The notes under the pieces are model-generated. The model was not told the DNA's origin. It did not search any database and saw nothing but the letters and a program-made list of their open reading frames with translations. The position numbers and the translations under genes are program-made. 5,294 bases of DNA from an uncultured Lachnospiraceae bacterium (GTDB taxonomy: Bacteria > Bacillota > Clostridia > Lachnospirales > Lachnospiraceae), in contig CAJUHY010000097.1 in the NCBI GenBank assembly GCA_910585895.1, positions 1 through 5,294 of the forward strand, in the 5' to 3' direction. Of this stretch, positions 1 to 5,229 are shown piece by piece (position 1 is the stretch's first letter; each line of letters opens with the position of its first letter).

Positions 1-885
1 TTTGATGTCTTCCGTAAATGCCTCCCTGTCAAATTCCCATCCTTCCATAGGATAGGGAAGATTAAGGGAACGGTATTTTTCTTCCCCCAGCCGCATAAAT
101 TCCAGCAATTGCAGTTCCACAAGGTTGTTATGGAGTTTATGCAGAATAAAGTCGGCGGTGGCGCTGATATTTTCTTCTGTATCATTGACCCCGGGTATCA
201 CAGGAATACGAATCATCAAGGGCTTTCCTGCATTCGCCAGATGTTCCATATTGCTGAGGATTCTGTCGTTGGGGACGTTGGTATATTGCTCGTGGACAGC
301 AGAGTCCATATGCTTGATATCGGTAATAAATAAATCCGTGTCAGGAAGGATATTCTCAATCGCTGCCCAGTCTGCATAAAGGGTCGATTCCACACATGTA
401 TGTATATCACGTTCCTTACACTTTTTCAATAGTGCAGACACAAAAGCAGCTTGTGTCAGTGGTTCGCCGCCGGATAAAGTGACGCCGCCGCCAGAACTTT
501 TATAATAGGAAACATCCTTTAGAATGGTTTCCAATGCCTCATCCACTGATATCTGCCAGCCCCAGCGTTTAATCGCATCTGCCGGACAGTTATCTGCACA
601 TTTCATACAATTAATACAGGTTGACCGGTCGATGGCGGATAGTTTTTGTTCTTCAAATATCAGACAGTTTTTGTGTTCACATTTCTCCAGACAGCAGCCG
701 CAAACGTCTTTTCCAATGCATTTCGCAGTATATATCCCTGGCTGGAAAATGCCGCTATGGCTTTCCGGGTTCCCGCACCATCTGCAGCGCAGGGGACAGC
801 CCTTGAGAAAGATTTCCGTGCGGATGCCGGGACCGTCATGAATGGTATAACGCTGTATATTAAAAATTGCACCGTATTCTGACAA
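1..885 (-). CDS. Glycyl-radical enzyme activating enzyme (radical SAM, with ferredoxin-like insert), C-terminus cut by window edge
   Basis: This cytosolic activase would use S-adenosylmethionine and a [4Fe-4S] cluster to place the glycyl radical on a partner GRE. The reading frame stays open through 295 codons to the left edge, and no stop is reached. Seen in the translation: IHDGPGIRT (residues 15-23), the radical SAM motif CPLRCRWC (C30, C34, C37; CX3CX2C), WCGNPES, a ferredoxin-like insert with C56/C62/C65/C69 (plus C64 and C74) and a clean CxxCxxCxxxC at C90/C93/C96/C100, the SAM-binding SGGEP at 138-142, DIKHMD at 189-194, and RIPVIPGVND at 226-235. This is the full two-cluster GRE-activase architecture; PflA-type short activases lack the insert. 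The chosen start is TTG at 885, because GAGGTGA lies about 8 nt upstream; an in-frame GTG at 897 is possible but has a poorer SD. The first cluster spacing (CX5CX2CX3C, no following proline) resembles the 4-hydroxyphenylacetate decarboxylase activase as I remember it, but the target GRE cannot be fixed from this. It is divergent from the ABC importer and shares its control region. The GRE gene itself is not in the window. Confidence 0.93.
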   Translation of the reverse strand, partial: MSEYGAIFNIQRYTIHDGPGIRTEIFLKGCPLRCRWCGNPESHSGIFQPGIYTAKCIGKDVCGCCLEKCEHKNCLIFEEQKLSAIDRSTCINCMKCADNCPADAIKRWGWQISVDEALETILKDVSYYKSSGGGVTLSGGEPLTQAAFVSALLKKCKERDIHTCVESTLYADWAAIENILPDTDLFITDIKHMDSAVHEQYTNVPNDRILSNMEHLANAGKPLMIRIPVIPGVNDTEENISATADFILHKLHNNLVELQLLEFMRLGEEKYRSLNLPYPMEGWEFDREAFTEDIK

Positions 886-901
886 GATAGTATTCACCTC
901 A
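886..901 (-). promoter_or_regulatory. RBS deciding a TTG start of the activase
   Basis: On the minus strand GAGGTGA sits just upstream of TTG (885). The GTG inside this SD (897-895) is in frame with the gene, and the ATG just before it (ATG AGG TGA) terminates at once and is out of frame. The SD spacing therefore favours TTG, giving a protein that begins MSEYGAIFNIQ. Confidence 0.6.
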
Positions 902-948
902 TTTGTTTAACTTTTGTGCAACTGTATTCTAATATTTATTTTCTTATT

Positions 949-971
949 TATAATTCCGATTTTGAATTATA
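949..971. promoter_or_regulatory. Operator-like dyad, copy 1
   Basis: Perfect 8-bp arms TATAATTC (949-956) and GAATTATA (964-971) are separated by 7 nt. The core, TAATTCCGATTTTGAATTA (951-969), recurs almost unchanged at 1001-1019. Each arm contains TATAAT on one strand, so a bound regulator could cover a -10 element facing either way. I found no convincing -35 partner for either. The CC-x-AT centre resembles sites of the Rrf2-family cysteine regulator CymR as I recall them; this is not verified. Confidence 0.6.
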
Positions 972-1000
972 TATAAAAACATAAAGAAAAAAAATCCATT

Positions 1001-1019
1001 TAATTCCAATCTAGAATTA
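1001..1019. promoter_or_regulatory. Operator-like dyad, copy 2
   Basis: TAATTCCAATCTAGAATTA has perfect 6-bp arms (1001-1006 and 1014-1019) with a 7-nt spacer. It matches copy 1 at 16 of 19 positions, and all differences are in the spacer. The two copies start exactly 50 bp apart. An extra half-site, GAATTAT, lies at 1030-1036. The position, about 80-100 bp before the permease start, suits repressor or activator control of the importer operon and possibly of the divergent activase. Confidence 0.6.
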
Positions 1020-1035
1020 TGAACATAAAGAATTA

Positions 1036-1058
1036 TGATACCGTAGCAGTCGGTATCA
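1036..1058. promoter_or_regulatory. Third inverted repeat (TGATACCG-N7-CGGTATCA)
   Basis: Perfect 8-bp arms (1036-1043 and 1051-1058) flank a 7-nt spacer. The sequence differs from the two TAATTCC dyads, so it may bind another regulator (the arm layout would suit a LysR-type or GntR-like dimer) or form a hairpin in the leader RNA. A weak -10 candidate, TATGAT, overlaps its left edge at 1034-1039 without a good -35. There is no U-tract after it, so it is not a terminator. Confidence 0.45.
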
Positions 1059-1097
1059 CACAGGATAAATGAGAATAAAGAAAGGCGGTATACATAC

Positions 1098-1862
1098 ATG
1101 AGCAAGGTCGCAGTAAAAAATGCTGGATATATTGCTGAATATATGGTTCTTGTTGTAACTATTATAGCGGTATGGATTGTGATGGGGAGCACAGGCCATC
1201 TGAATCCAGTGATTATGCCATCTCCAGCCAAGGTAGGCAGTACCATTGTTTCGCTGGTTGCCAGCGGTGAATTGTGGGAAAACCTCTTGGTAAGCGTTCT
1301 CAGGGTGCTGCAGGGCTATCTCCTGGCAGCCGTTTTGGGAATTATTCTGGGGATTTTGATAGGTCTTTCCCATCATCTTGACAGGCTGACAGCGCTTTTG
1401 ATTCAGCTGATAAAACCAATTCCTCCCATTGCCTGGATTCCTTTGGTAATACTGTGGTTTGGGATTGGCGAGAGCGGAAAAATATTCCTAATTTTCCTCG
1501 GTGGTTTTTTTACAATTCTTATCAACGTTATTGATGGCATAAGGCAGACGGATATAAAATTAGTAGAAGTCTCCAAATCTATGGAAACGCCGTTTCTGAA
1601 ACACATTTTTCTGATGGTAATTCCCAGCGCGGCGCCCAATATTTTTACGGGACTGCGGACAGGCCTAAGTTCCTGCTGGATGTGTGTGGTAGCAGCAGAG
1701 CTTGTATCATCCACAACCGGTCTTGGATATCTGATTATGAATGCAAGGCAGTTTGGCAAGACAGATGTCGTCATTGTGGGAATGCTTACCATTGGTATCA
1801 TCGGTAAGATTATGGACTCGCTTTTACGGCTGGCAGAAAAACAAGTTATCAGATGGAATTGA
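1098..1862 (+). CDS. ABC importer permease, SsuC/TauC-type (sulfonate/nitrate/taurine family)
   Basis: A 254-residue inner-membrane permease, complete and of normal family length. It would form the homodimeric channel of an ABC importer with the following ATPase and lipoprotein. Hydrophobic segments are visible at about 11-30, 66-90, 97-121, 127-147, 190-213 and 223-243. Family signatures include MPSPAKV (40-46), the KPIPPIAWIPLVILWFGIGE stretch (106-125), the cytoplasmic coupling loop (about 157-187, VEVSKSMETPF..VIPSAAPNIFTGLR), and VVAAELVSSTTGLGYLI (197-213). In the coupling loop the usual glycine of the EAA-type motif appears to be replaced (SMETP in place of the common LGAS), a mild oddity. 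The ATG at 1098 is preceded by AAAGGCGG (1081-1088). The TGA stop at 1860-1862 is embedded in the SD of the ATPase gene, indicating one operon. The substrate is not determined by sequence; sulfonates such as taurine or isethionate are typical, and other anions or thiamine-like pyrimidines occur in relatives. Confidence 0.93.
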   Translation: MSKVAVKNAGYIAEYMVLVVTIIAVWIVMGSTGHLNPVIMPSPAKVGSTIVSLVASGELWENLLVSVLRVLQGYLLAAVLGIILGILIGLSHHLDRLTALLIQLIKPIPPIAWIPLVILWFGIGESGKIFLIFLGGFFTILINVIDGIRQTDIKLVEVSKSMETPFLKHIFLMVIPSAAPNIFTGLRTGLSSCWMCVVAAELVSSTTGLGYLIMNARQFGKTDVVIVGMLTIGIIGKIMDSLLRLAEKQVIRWN

Positions 1863-1872
1863 GGTGGAGCAT

Positions 1873-2649
1873 ATGCAGAATCATCAAAAAGAGCAAGATT
1901 ATATTTCCGTTCAGGGATTACATAAGTATTTCATCCAAAGAGACAGCGAAAAACTGCAGATTCTTGAGGATATCAATTTCAGCGTCAAGAAAGGTGAAGT
2001 AATCTGTATCGTAGGCTCCAGCGGATGTGGAAAAAGTACTTTGCTGCGGGCTATTTGCGGATTAGATACGGAGCATAGCGGCACGGTGACGATTGATGGG
2101 GAGGAGGTTACCGGACCCGACCGGCGCAGGGGCATGGTTTTCCAGGAGCACAGGCTTTTCCCCTGGCTTACGGTGGCGCAGAATGTGGGTTATGTGCTGC
2201 AGGGTCTTTCCAAAGAAGAGAAGCGCGAGAAGGTTCAGAAATATATTGACCTGGTGGGCCTGCATGGTTTTGAGAAATCTTATCCGCGCGAATTGTCCGG
2301 CGGCATGGCGCAGCGGGCAGGCATTGCCAGAGCGCTTGTCAACAAACCCTCCGTACTTTTTCTGGATGAGCCTTTCGGTGCGCTCGATGCATTTACAAAA
2401 ATCTCTATGCAGAAAGAATTGAAAAGGATTCAGAAGAAATCCGATACCACCATGCTTCTCGTAACACATGATATTGATGAAGCCGTGTATCTTGCCGACA
2501 GAATTATCGTGATGTCGGAAAGGCCTGGCAAAATCAGGCGAATCGTTCCGGTGGAACTTACAGGGCATCGGGACCGCAACTCTTATGAATTTGTAGAAAT
2601 CAGGAAGATTATATACAATGAATTTTTTGATGAAAGTTCTGTAATGTAG
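1873..2649 (+). CDS. ABC importer ATPase, SsuB/TauB-type
   Basis: A 258-residue ATP-binding subunit that powers the preceding permease. Visible motifs: Walker A GSSGCGKST (48-56), Q-loop FQEHRLFPW (Q91), signature LSGGMAQR (141-148), Walker B VLFLDEP (161-167), D-loop GALD (169-172), and H-loop VTHD (H199). The MVFQEHRLFPWLTV and PGKIRRIV stretches are typical of the nitrate/sulfonate/taurine subfamily. The frame is open upstream to an ATG at 1741, but that start would overlap 122 nt of the permease gene. The ATG at 1873 follows GAGGTGGAG (1861-1869) and gives a normal N-terminus, so it is chosen. The SD overlaps the permease stop, suggesting translational coupling. A perfect 12-bp inverted repeat spans the stop codon. 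All catalytic motifs are intact. Confidence 0.95.
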   Translation: MQNHQKEQDYISVQGLHKYFIQRDSEKLQILEDINFSVKKGEVICIVGSSGCGKSTLLRAICGLDTEHSGTVTIDGEEVTGPDRRRGMVFQEHRLFPWLTVAQNVGYVLQGLSKEEKREKVQKYIDLVGLHGFEKSYPRELSGGMAQRAGIARALVNKPSVLFLDEPFGALDAFTKISMQKELKRIQKKSDTTMLLVTHDIDEAVYLADRIIVMSERPGKIRRIVPVELTGHRDRNSYEFVEIRKIIYNEFFDESSVM

Positions 2650-2670
2650 GATGACGTGACTTTCATCAAA
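2626..2670 (+). repeat. 12-bp perfect inverted repeat spanning the ATPase stop codon
   Basis: TTTGATGAAAGT (2626-2637) is the exact reverse complement of ACTTTCATCAAA (2659-2670), with a 21-nt loop that contains the TAG stop (2647-2649). No U-tract follows, so it is not an intrinsic terminator. In mRNA it would form a hairpin between the ATPase and binding-protein cistrons, where it could affect transcript processing or stability. That role is inference. Confidence 0.6.
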
Positions 2671-2712
2671 TAGATAACAGAAAATGAGCACCAACAAAAA
2701 GGAGAAAATAAT

Positions 2713-3726
2713 ATGAAAAAGAGACGTTTCTTATCAGGGTTTATGGCAATCGTTCTGGGAGCCGCCATGTTGGCTGGCTGTGGGGCAAAAGATGGAACAC
2801 AGGCTTCTTCTGACAACGCCAAGGACGGCAATGTTGTAAATATCGCTATCCAGCCATCGGCGGCATTTGTCCCTCTGTATGTGGCGCGTGAAAAAGGCTG
2901 GATTGAGGAAGCACTGAAAGAACAGGGTGTGACAGTGAACTGGAATGAATTTGAATCCGGTCCGCCTATGAATGAATCGCTGGCTTCCGGCAGTTCGGAT
3001 ATCGGTGTGATGGGGGATGTGCCTGCAGTTTCTTCGATTGCCGCAGGGCAGAAGAATGAGATTGTTGCCATGGCAGCGGACGGCGCAAAATCTTACGCTA
3101 TGCTTGTGAGCGCTGATTCTGAGATAGCTTCTGCGGCGGATCTCAAAGATAAAAAAATCGGCGTCACCATCGGTTCTACCGGACATAACCTGATTGATAA
3201 ATTGCTGGCACAGAACAATCTTGATATTAACGCTGATGTAGAGCTGGTCAATATTGCAACTGGCGACGCGGCAACAGTCCTCTCCACAGGCGCAGTAGAT
3301 GCGGTTGCAATCTGGGAACCGAATGTGACCAGGCTGGTTGCGGACGGCACGGCAAAAATTATCAGCGAGGGTACAGACTGCGGGCTGTTAGGCGTGAATC
3401 CAATTATTGCCAGGGCAGAATATGCGCAGAGCCATCCAGAAGTCATCCATACGATTATTGAACAATACGCAAGAGGTGTTGCCGAACTTGAGAATTTGGA
3501 TGAGGAGACAAAAAAGAAGGTCTCTGAAGCTCTCTCCATTGATGCAGAACTGTTGGCGGACGTCACAGCCAAATATGAGTATACTGTAAGGATTTCTGAT
3601 GAGGACGTCATAAATCTGCAGGATACAATTGCCTTTCTCGTGAAAATCGGCAATCTGGACAAGGAGTACGAGATAAAAGATTATGTGAAAAAGAATTATG
3701 TAGAAGAATCAGATATTGATATGTAG
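2713..3726 (+). CDS. ABC importer substrate-binding lipoprotein, SsuA/TauA/NMT1-like
   Basis: A 337-residue extracellular solute receptor, anchored to the membrane by lipid. The N-terminus has basic MKKRR, a hydrophobic core and the lipobox LAGC (20-23), with Cys23 as the predicted lipidated residue, then a polar linker to about residue 40. The mature domain shows family hallmarks: VNIAIQPSAAFVPLYVAREKGW (42-63), LASGSSDIGVMGDVPAVSS (90-108), KKIGVTIGSTGHNLIDKLL (147-165), and DAVAIWEPNV (196-205). It would deliver ligand to the permease/ATPase pair upstream. The 'sulfonate' assignment rests on family resemblance, and the ligand is not certain. The start is ATG 2713 with AAGGAGA (2699-2705) 7 nt upstream. 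It is the last gene of the operon, 63 nt after the ATPase gene, and a strong hairpin follows. Confidence 0.93.
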   Translation: MKKRRFLSGFMAIVLGAAMLAGCGAKDGTQASSDNAKDGNVVNIAIQPSAAFVPLYVAREKGWIEEALKEQGVTVNWNEFESGPPMNESLASGSSDIGVMGDVPAVSSIAAGQKNEIVAMAADGAKSYAMLVSADSEIASAADLKDKKIGVTIGSTGHNLIDKLLAQNNLDINADVELVNIATGDAATVLSTGAVDAVAIWEPNVTRLVADGTAKIISEGTDCGLLGVNPIIARAEYAQSHPEVIHTIIEQYARGVAELENLDEETKKKVSEALSIDAELLADVTAKYEYTVRISDEDVINLQDTIAFLVKIGNLDKEYEIKDYVKKNYVEESDIDM

Positions 3727-3735
3727 GGAAATAAC

Positions 3736-3773
3736 AAGGGGCTGTCCTGAAAATGGTTTCAGGGCGGTCCCTT
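3736..3773. terminator. Long hairpin between convergent genes, probable bidirectional terminator
   Basis: The left arm (3736-3752) and right arm (3757-3773) can pair along all 17 positions, including three G-U wobbles on the plus-strand RNA, around an ATGG loop. It starts 9 nt after the stop of the binding-protein gene and lies 17 nt beyond the stop of the opposing 63-residue gene. The following tracts are weak (GAGATTTATTT on the plus side, GTTATTT on the minus side), so efficiency is uncertain, but the position between convergent genes supports the call. Confidence 0.7.
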
Positions 3774-3790
3774 GAGATTTATTTGGAATC

Positions 3791-3982
3791 TTATTCTTTA
3801 ATTTCATCAATTTCCGTTAGGTTTACACCAAGCGTATTTAGGATAGCTTTTAAGGATTTGTAATCTTTTTTTAATCCTTCGTATGTTTCAGTAGCGTTTT
3901 CTTTTCTTGCATTTTTCATATGAGCCTGTACCCTTTGGAATTGGTCTACTACATCTTTAATAATTTCCCCATTACTAGGCAT
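3791..3982 (-). CDS. Small helical protein of unknown function (63 aa)
   Basis: I do not recognise this family. The protein is complete, charged and probably all-helical, with no membrane segment, signal peptide or cysteine. Its C-terminal half (KKDYKSLKAILNTLGVNLTEIDEIKE) suggests amphipathic helices and perhaps oligomerisation or partner binding. Support for a real gene is good: AGGAGGTGATT lies just before the ATG at 3982, a credible extended -10 promoter sits upstream, and a hairpin follows the stop. It is convergent with the importer operon and divergent from the gene at 4240. No toxin or antitoxin partner is visible beside it. Confidence 0.78.
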   Translation of the reverse strand: MPSNGEIIKDVVDQFQRVQAHMKNARKENATETYEGLKKDYKSLKAILNTLGVNLTEIDEIKE

Positions 3983-4023
3983 GGAATCACCTCCTGATTA
4001 TGGAAAATTTTTGGACTATGCTC

Positions 4024-4052
4024 AGTATAGCACAACTAAGATACAAAGTCCA
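4024..4052 (-). promoter_or_regulatory. Probable sigma-A promoter of the 63-aa gene
   Basis: Reading the minus strand, the -35 is TGGACT (4052-4047), the spacer is 17 nt, and the -10 is TATACT (4029-4024) preceded by TGC, an extended -10. The predicted transcript would start near 4017 and have a leader of about 35 nt. The match is by eye. Confidence 0.5.
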
Positions 4053-4138
4053 TGGCAACTTAAAGGTGTTGTGAGCGTCAATCCTCCGGTTTTTCAATAA
4101 AATCATATTTAGAAAGAGTTATGAGCCAGGTATTTCTA

Positions 4139-4168
4139 TTGGACTGGTCTGTTAATCTATGATAAGAT
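4139..4168 (+). promoter_or_regulatory. Weak promoter candidate for the two-TM membrane protein gene
   Basis: TTGGAC (4139-4144), an 18-nt spacer and TAAGAT (4163-4168) lie upstream of the ATG at 4240. Both boxes match the sigma-A consensus only partly, and TAAAAT just downstream is an alternative -10. A short inverted repeat, GGAAC/GTTCC, lies in the leader at about 4199-4214. Confidence 0.27.
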
Positions 4169-4239
4169 AAAATGTAAGTAAAATTCAGAAGATACCAGGA
4201 ACGTTTCGGTTCCGTTTGAGAGCAAAAGGAGGATAAGAT

Positions 4240-4923
4240 ATGTCACAATGGTTGCAAGAGCAGATGGCAAAGACAGAGGAAGACAGAGCGAAGTCTGCGC
4301 CGACAATAAAAAACGTCATAGTAGTTATAGTGGCTTTTGTTTTGCTGGAGGTCTTTTTACTGGTATTAAATCAGGTAACCCCGGAATATGATACAAGCTT
4401 TTTTTGTATAATTGTCGGCCTTGTGGGGCTTGGAATGGCAGGATATTTTTATATGAAATTAAAATTTTCCCAGAATAATCCTAAACTTCCGTTTGCCCAA
4501 AATTGTCTGCAGGCAATGAATCTCTCAGAAGAGGAAGTTCGGCAATTCGATGTGGAAATGACGGCAGAGCCGCTGGTGTTTATCCAAAACGGCAGAAGGA
4601 TGGACAGCGCAATTTCCATTACAGAACATTATTTGCGGGCAGCTTTTCTGTTCAGAGGTGAGATTGATTATGGTATTTTCCGTCTTTCTGACATTGCCAT
4701 GACCTGCAGTGTGACGACAAAAAATCCAGTGATTATCAAGCCGCGCGGCAGAATATTTGATATATTGCTGTATGATGGCAAGGGCGGAAGAATGGGCGGA
4801 CTTTCTATGCAGAATGAAAAAGATTATAATGAATTTAATGCGGCGTTAGAAAAATATGCACCTAATATCCACCTGAATGCCTCAGGTGAAGAAGTGGTAA
4901 AAGCTGGTACAGTTCATAAGTAA
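4240..4923 (+). CDS. Two-TM membrane protein with C-terminal soluble domain, function unknown
   Basis: A complete 227-residue protein that I do not recognise. The first 22 residues are polar and charged. Two hydrophobic segments follow at about 24-46 (IKNVIVVIVAFVLLEVFLLVLNQV) and 53-73 (SFFCIIVGLVGLGMAGYFYMK), then a soluble region of about 150 residues with alternating strand-like stretches (ITEHYLRAAFLFRGEIDYGIFRLSDIAMT, PVIIKPRGRIFDILLYDGKG). The pattern is reminiscent of small bacterial PH-like domains behind two TM helices, but that is only an impression. The hairpin topology would put both termini on the same side, probably the cytosol. The start is supported by AAGGAGG (4226-4232) 7 nt before the ATG. 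No obvious terminator follows, and the gene appears to be its own transcription unit. Confidence 0.85.
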   Translation: MSQWLQEQMAKTEEDRAKSAPTIKNVIVVIVAFVLLEVFLLVLNQVTPEYDTSFFCIIVGLVGLGMAGYFYMKLKFSQNNPKLPFAQNCLQAMNLSEEEVRQFDVEMTAEPLVFIQNGRRMDSAISITEHYLRAAFLFRGEIDYGIFRLSDIAMTCSVTTKNPVIIKPRGRIFDILLYDGKGGRMGGLSMQNEKDYNEFNAALEKYAPNIHLNASGEEVVKAGTVHK

Positions 4924-4970
4924 GCAACTTTTTATTGTAATCAGCCAGGCATTTCTTTTCATCCGGGAAT

Positions 4971-5000
4971 ACATAAACTGCAGGTTTCCGTACATACTAT
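4971..5000 (+). promoter_or_regulatory. Possible sporulation (sigma-E-like) promoter
   Basis: CATACTAT (4993-5000) matches the Bacillus/Clostridium sigma-E -10 consensus CATACAAT at 7 of 8 positions. ACATAAA (4971-4977), with a 15-nt gap, could be the -35. It would start transcription near 5007, ahead of the small coat-like gene at 5034. The -35 match is loose. Confidence 0.3.
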
Positions 5001-5033
5001 GGAGGACAAATATCACAGCGAAAGGAGTTTTCC

Positions 5034-5219
5034 ATGAACCAAATTTCAGAAAAAGAGTTATCTGCGTTGAACGATCTGCTTTCCGGCGAGGAACTTCTAA
5101 TCAAGAAATTCCAGGTATTGGCAGATAACAGTACCGACACAGAAATGAAATCAAAATTTACCGAGATTTCCAATGAGCACAAGGAGCATTTTCGCAACTT
5201 GTATTCCCAGTTGAGTTAG
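5034..5219 (+). CDS. Small spore-coat-associated / ferritin-like helical protein (61 aa)
   Basis: The protein has two predicted amphipathic helices, about residues 5-31 and 35-59, the second carrying NEHKEHF (47-53). The sequence pattern ('EKELSALNDLL..EELLIKKFQVLA....EMKSKFTEISNEHKEHF') resembles the short proteins found next to CotF-like spore coat genes in Clostridia; this is recognition from memory. It lacks the full set of metal ligands of a four-helix ferritin, so it is either half of a helical bundle that dimerises or a purely structural protein. The start ATG at 5034 has AAGGAG (5022-5027) 6 nt upstream. The stop TAG (5217-5219) is embedded in the SD of the next gene, so the two are translated as a pair. 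A possible sigma-E-like promoter lies upstream. Confidence 0.75.
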   Translation: MNQISEKELSALNDLLSGEELLIKKFQVLADNSTDTEMKSKFTEISNEHKEHFRNLYSQLS

Positions 5220-5229
5220 GAGGCAAACC

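Noticed and set aside
524..882. Plus-strand open frames opposite the activase gene
   Set aside because: They are antisense to clear radical SAM coding sequence, have no SD, and show no recognisable protein features.
1036..1058. Riboswitch or T-box leader before the permease
   Set aside because: The leader is too short and has only one simple dyad; no conserved riboswitch core or T-box sequence is visible.
1741..1872. N-terminal extension of the ATPase frame to an ATG at 1741
   Set aside because: It would overlap 122 nt of the permease gene in another frame and adds residues foreign to the family; the ATG at 1873 has a good SD and a normal N-terminus.
2062..2697. Long minus-strand open frame (211 codons) opposite the ATPase gene
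   Set aside because: It mirrors a strongly conserved ATPase frame and lacks a ribosome binding site or family resemblance.
3093..3662. Minus-strand open frame (189 codons) opposite the binding-protein gene
   Set aside because: Its serine-rich composition is typical of the antisense of an alanine/aspartate-rich gene, and it has no SD.
4870..4888. CACCTGA-N5-TCAGGTG hairpin as a terminator
   Set aside because: It lies inside the coding region, about 35 nt before the stop, and no U-tract follows.
4124..4956. Imperfect 14-bp direct repeat AGCCAGG(T/C)ATTTCT at 4124 and 4943 flanking the two-TM gene
   Set aside because: One or two such near-matches are expected by chance in a window this size, and there is no sign of a mobile element between the copies.
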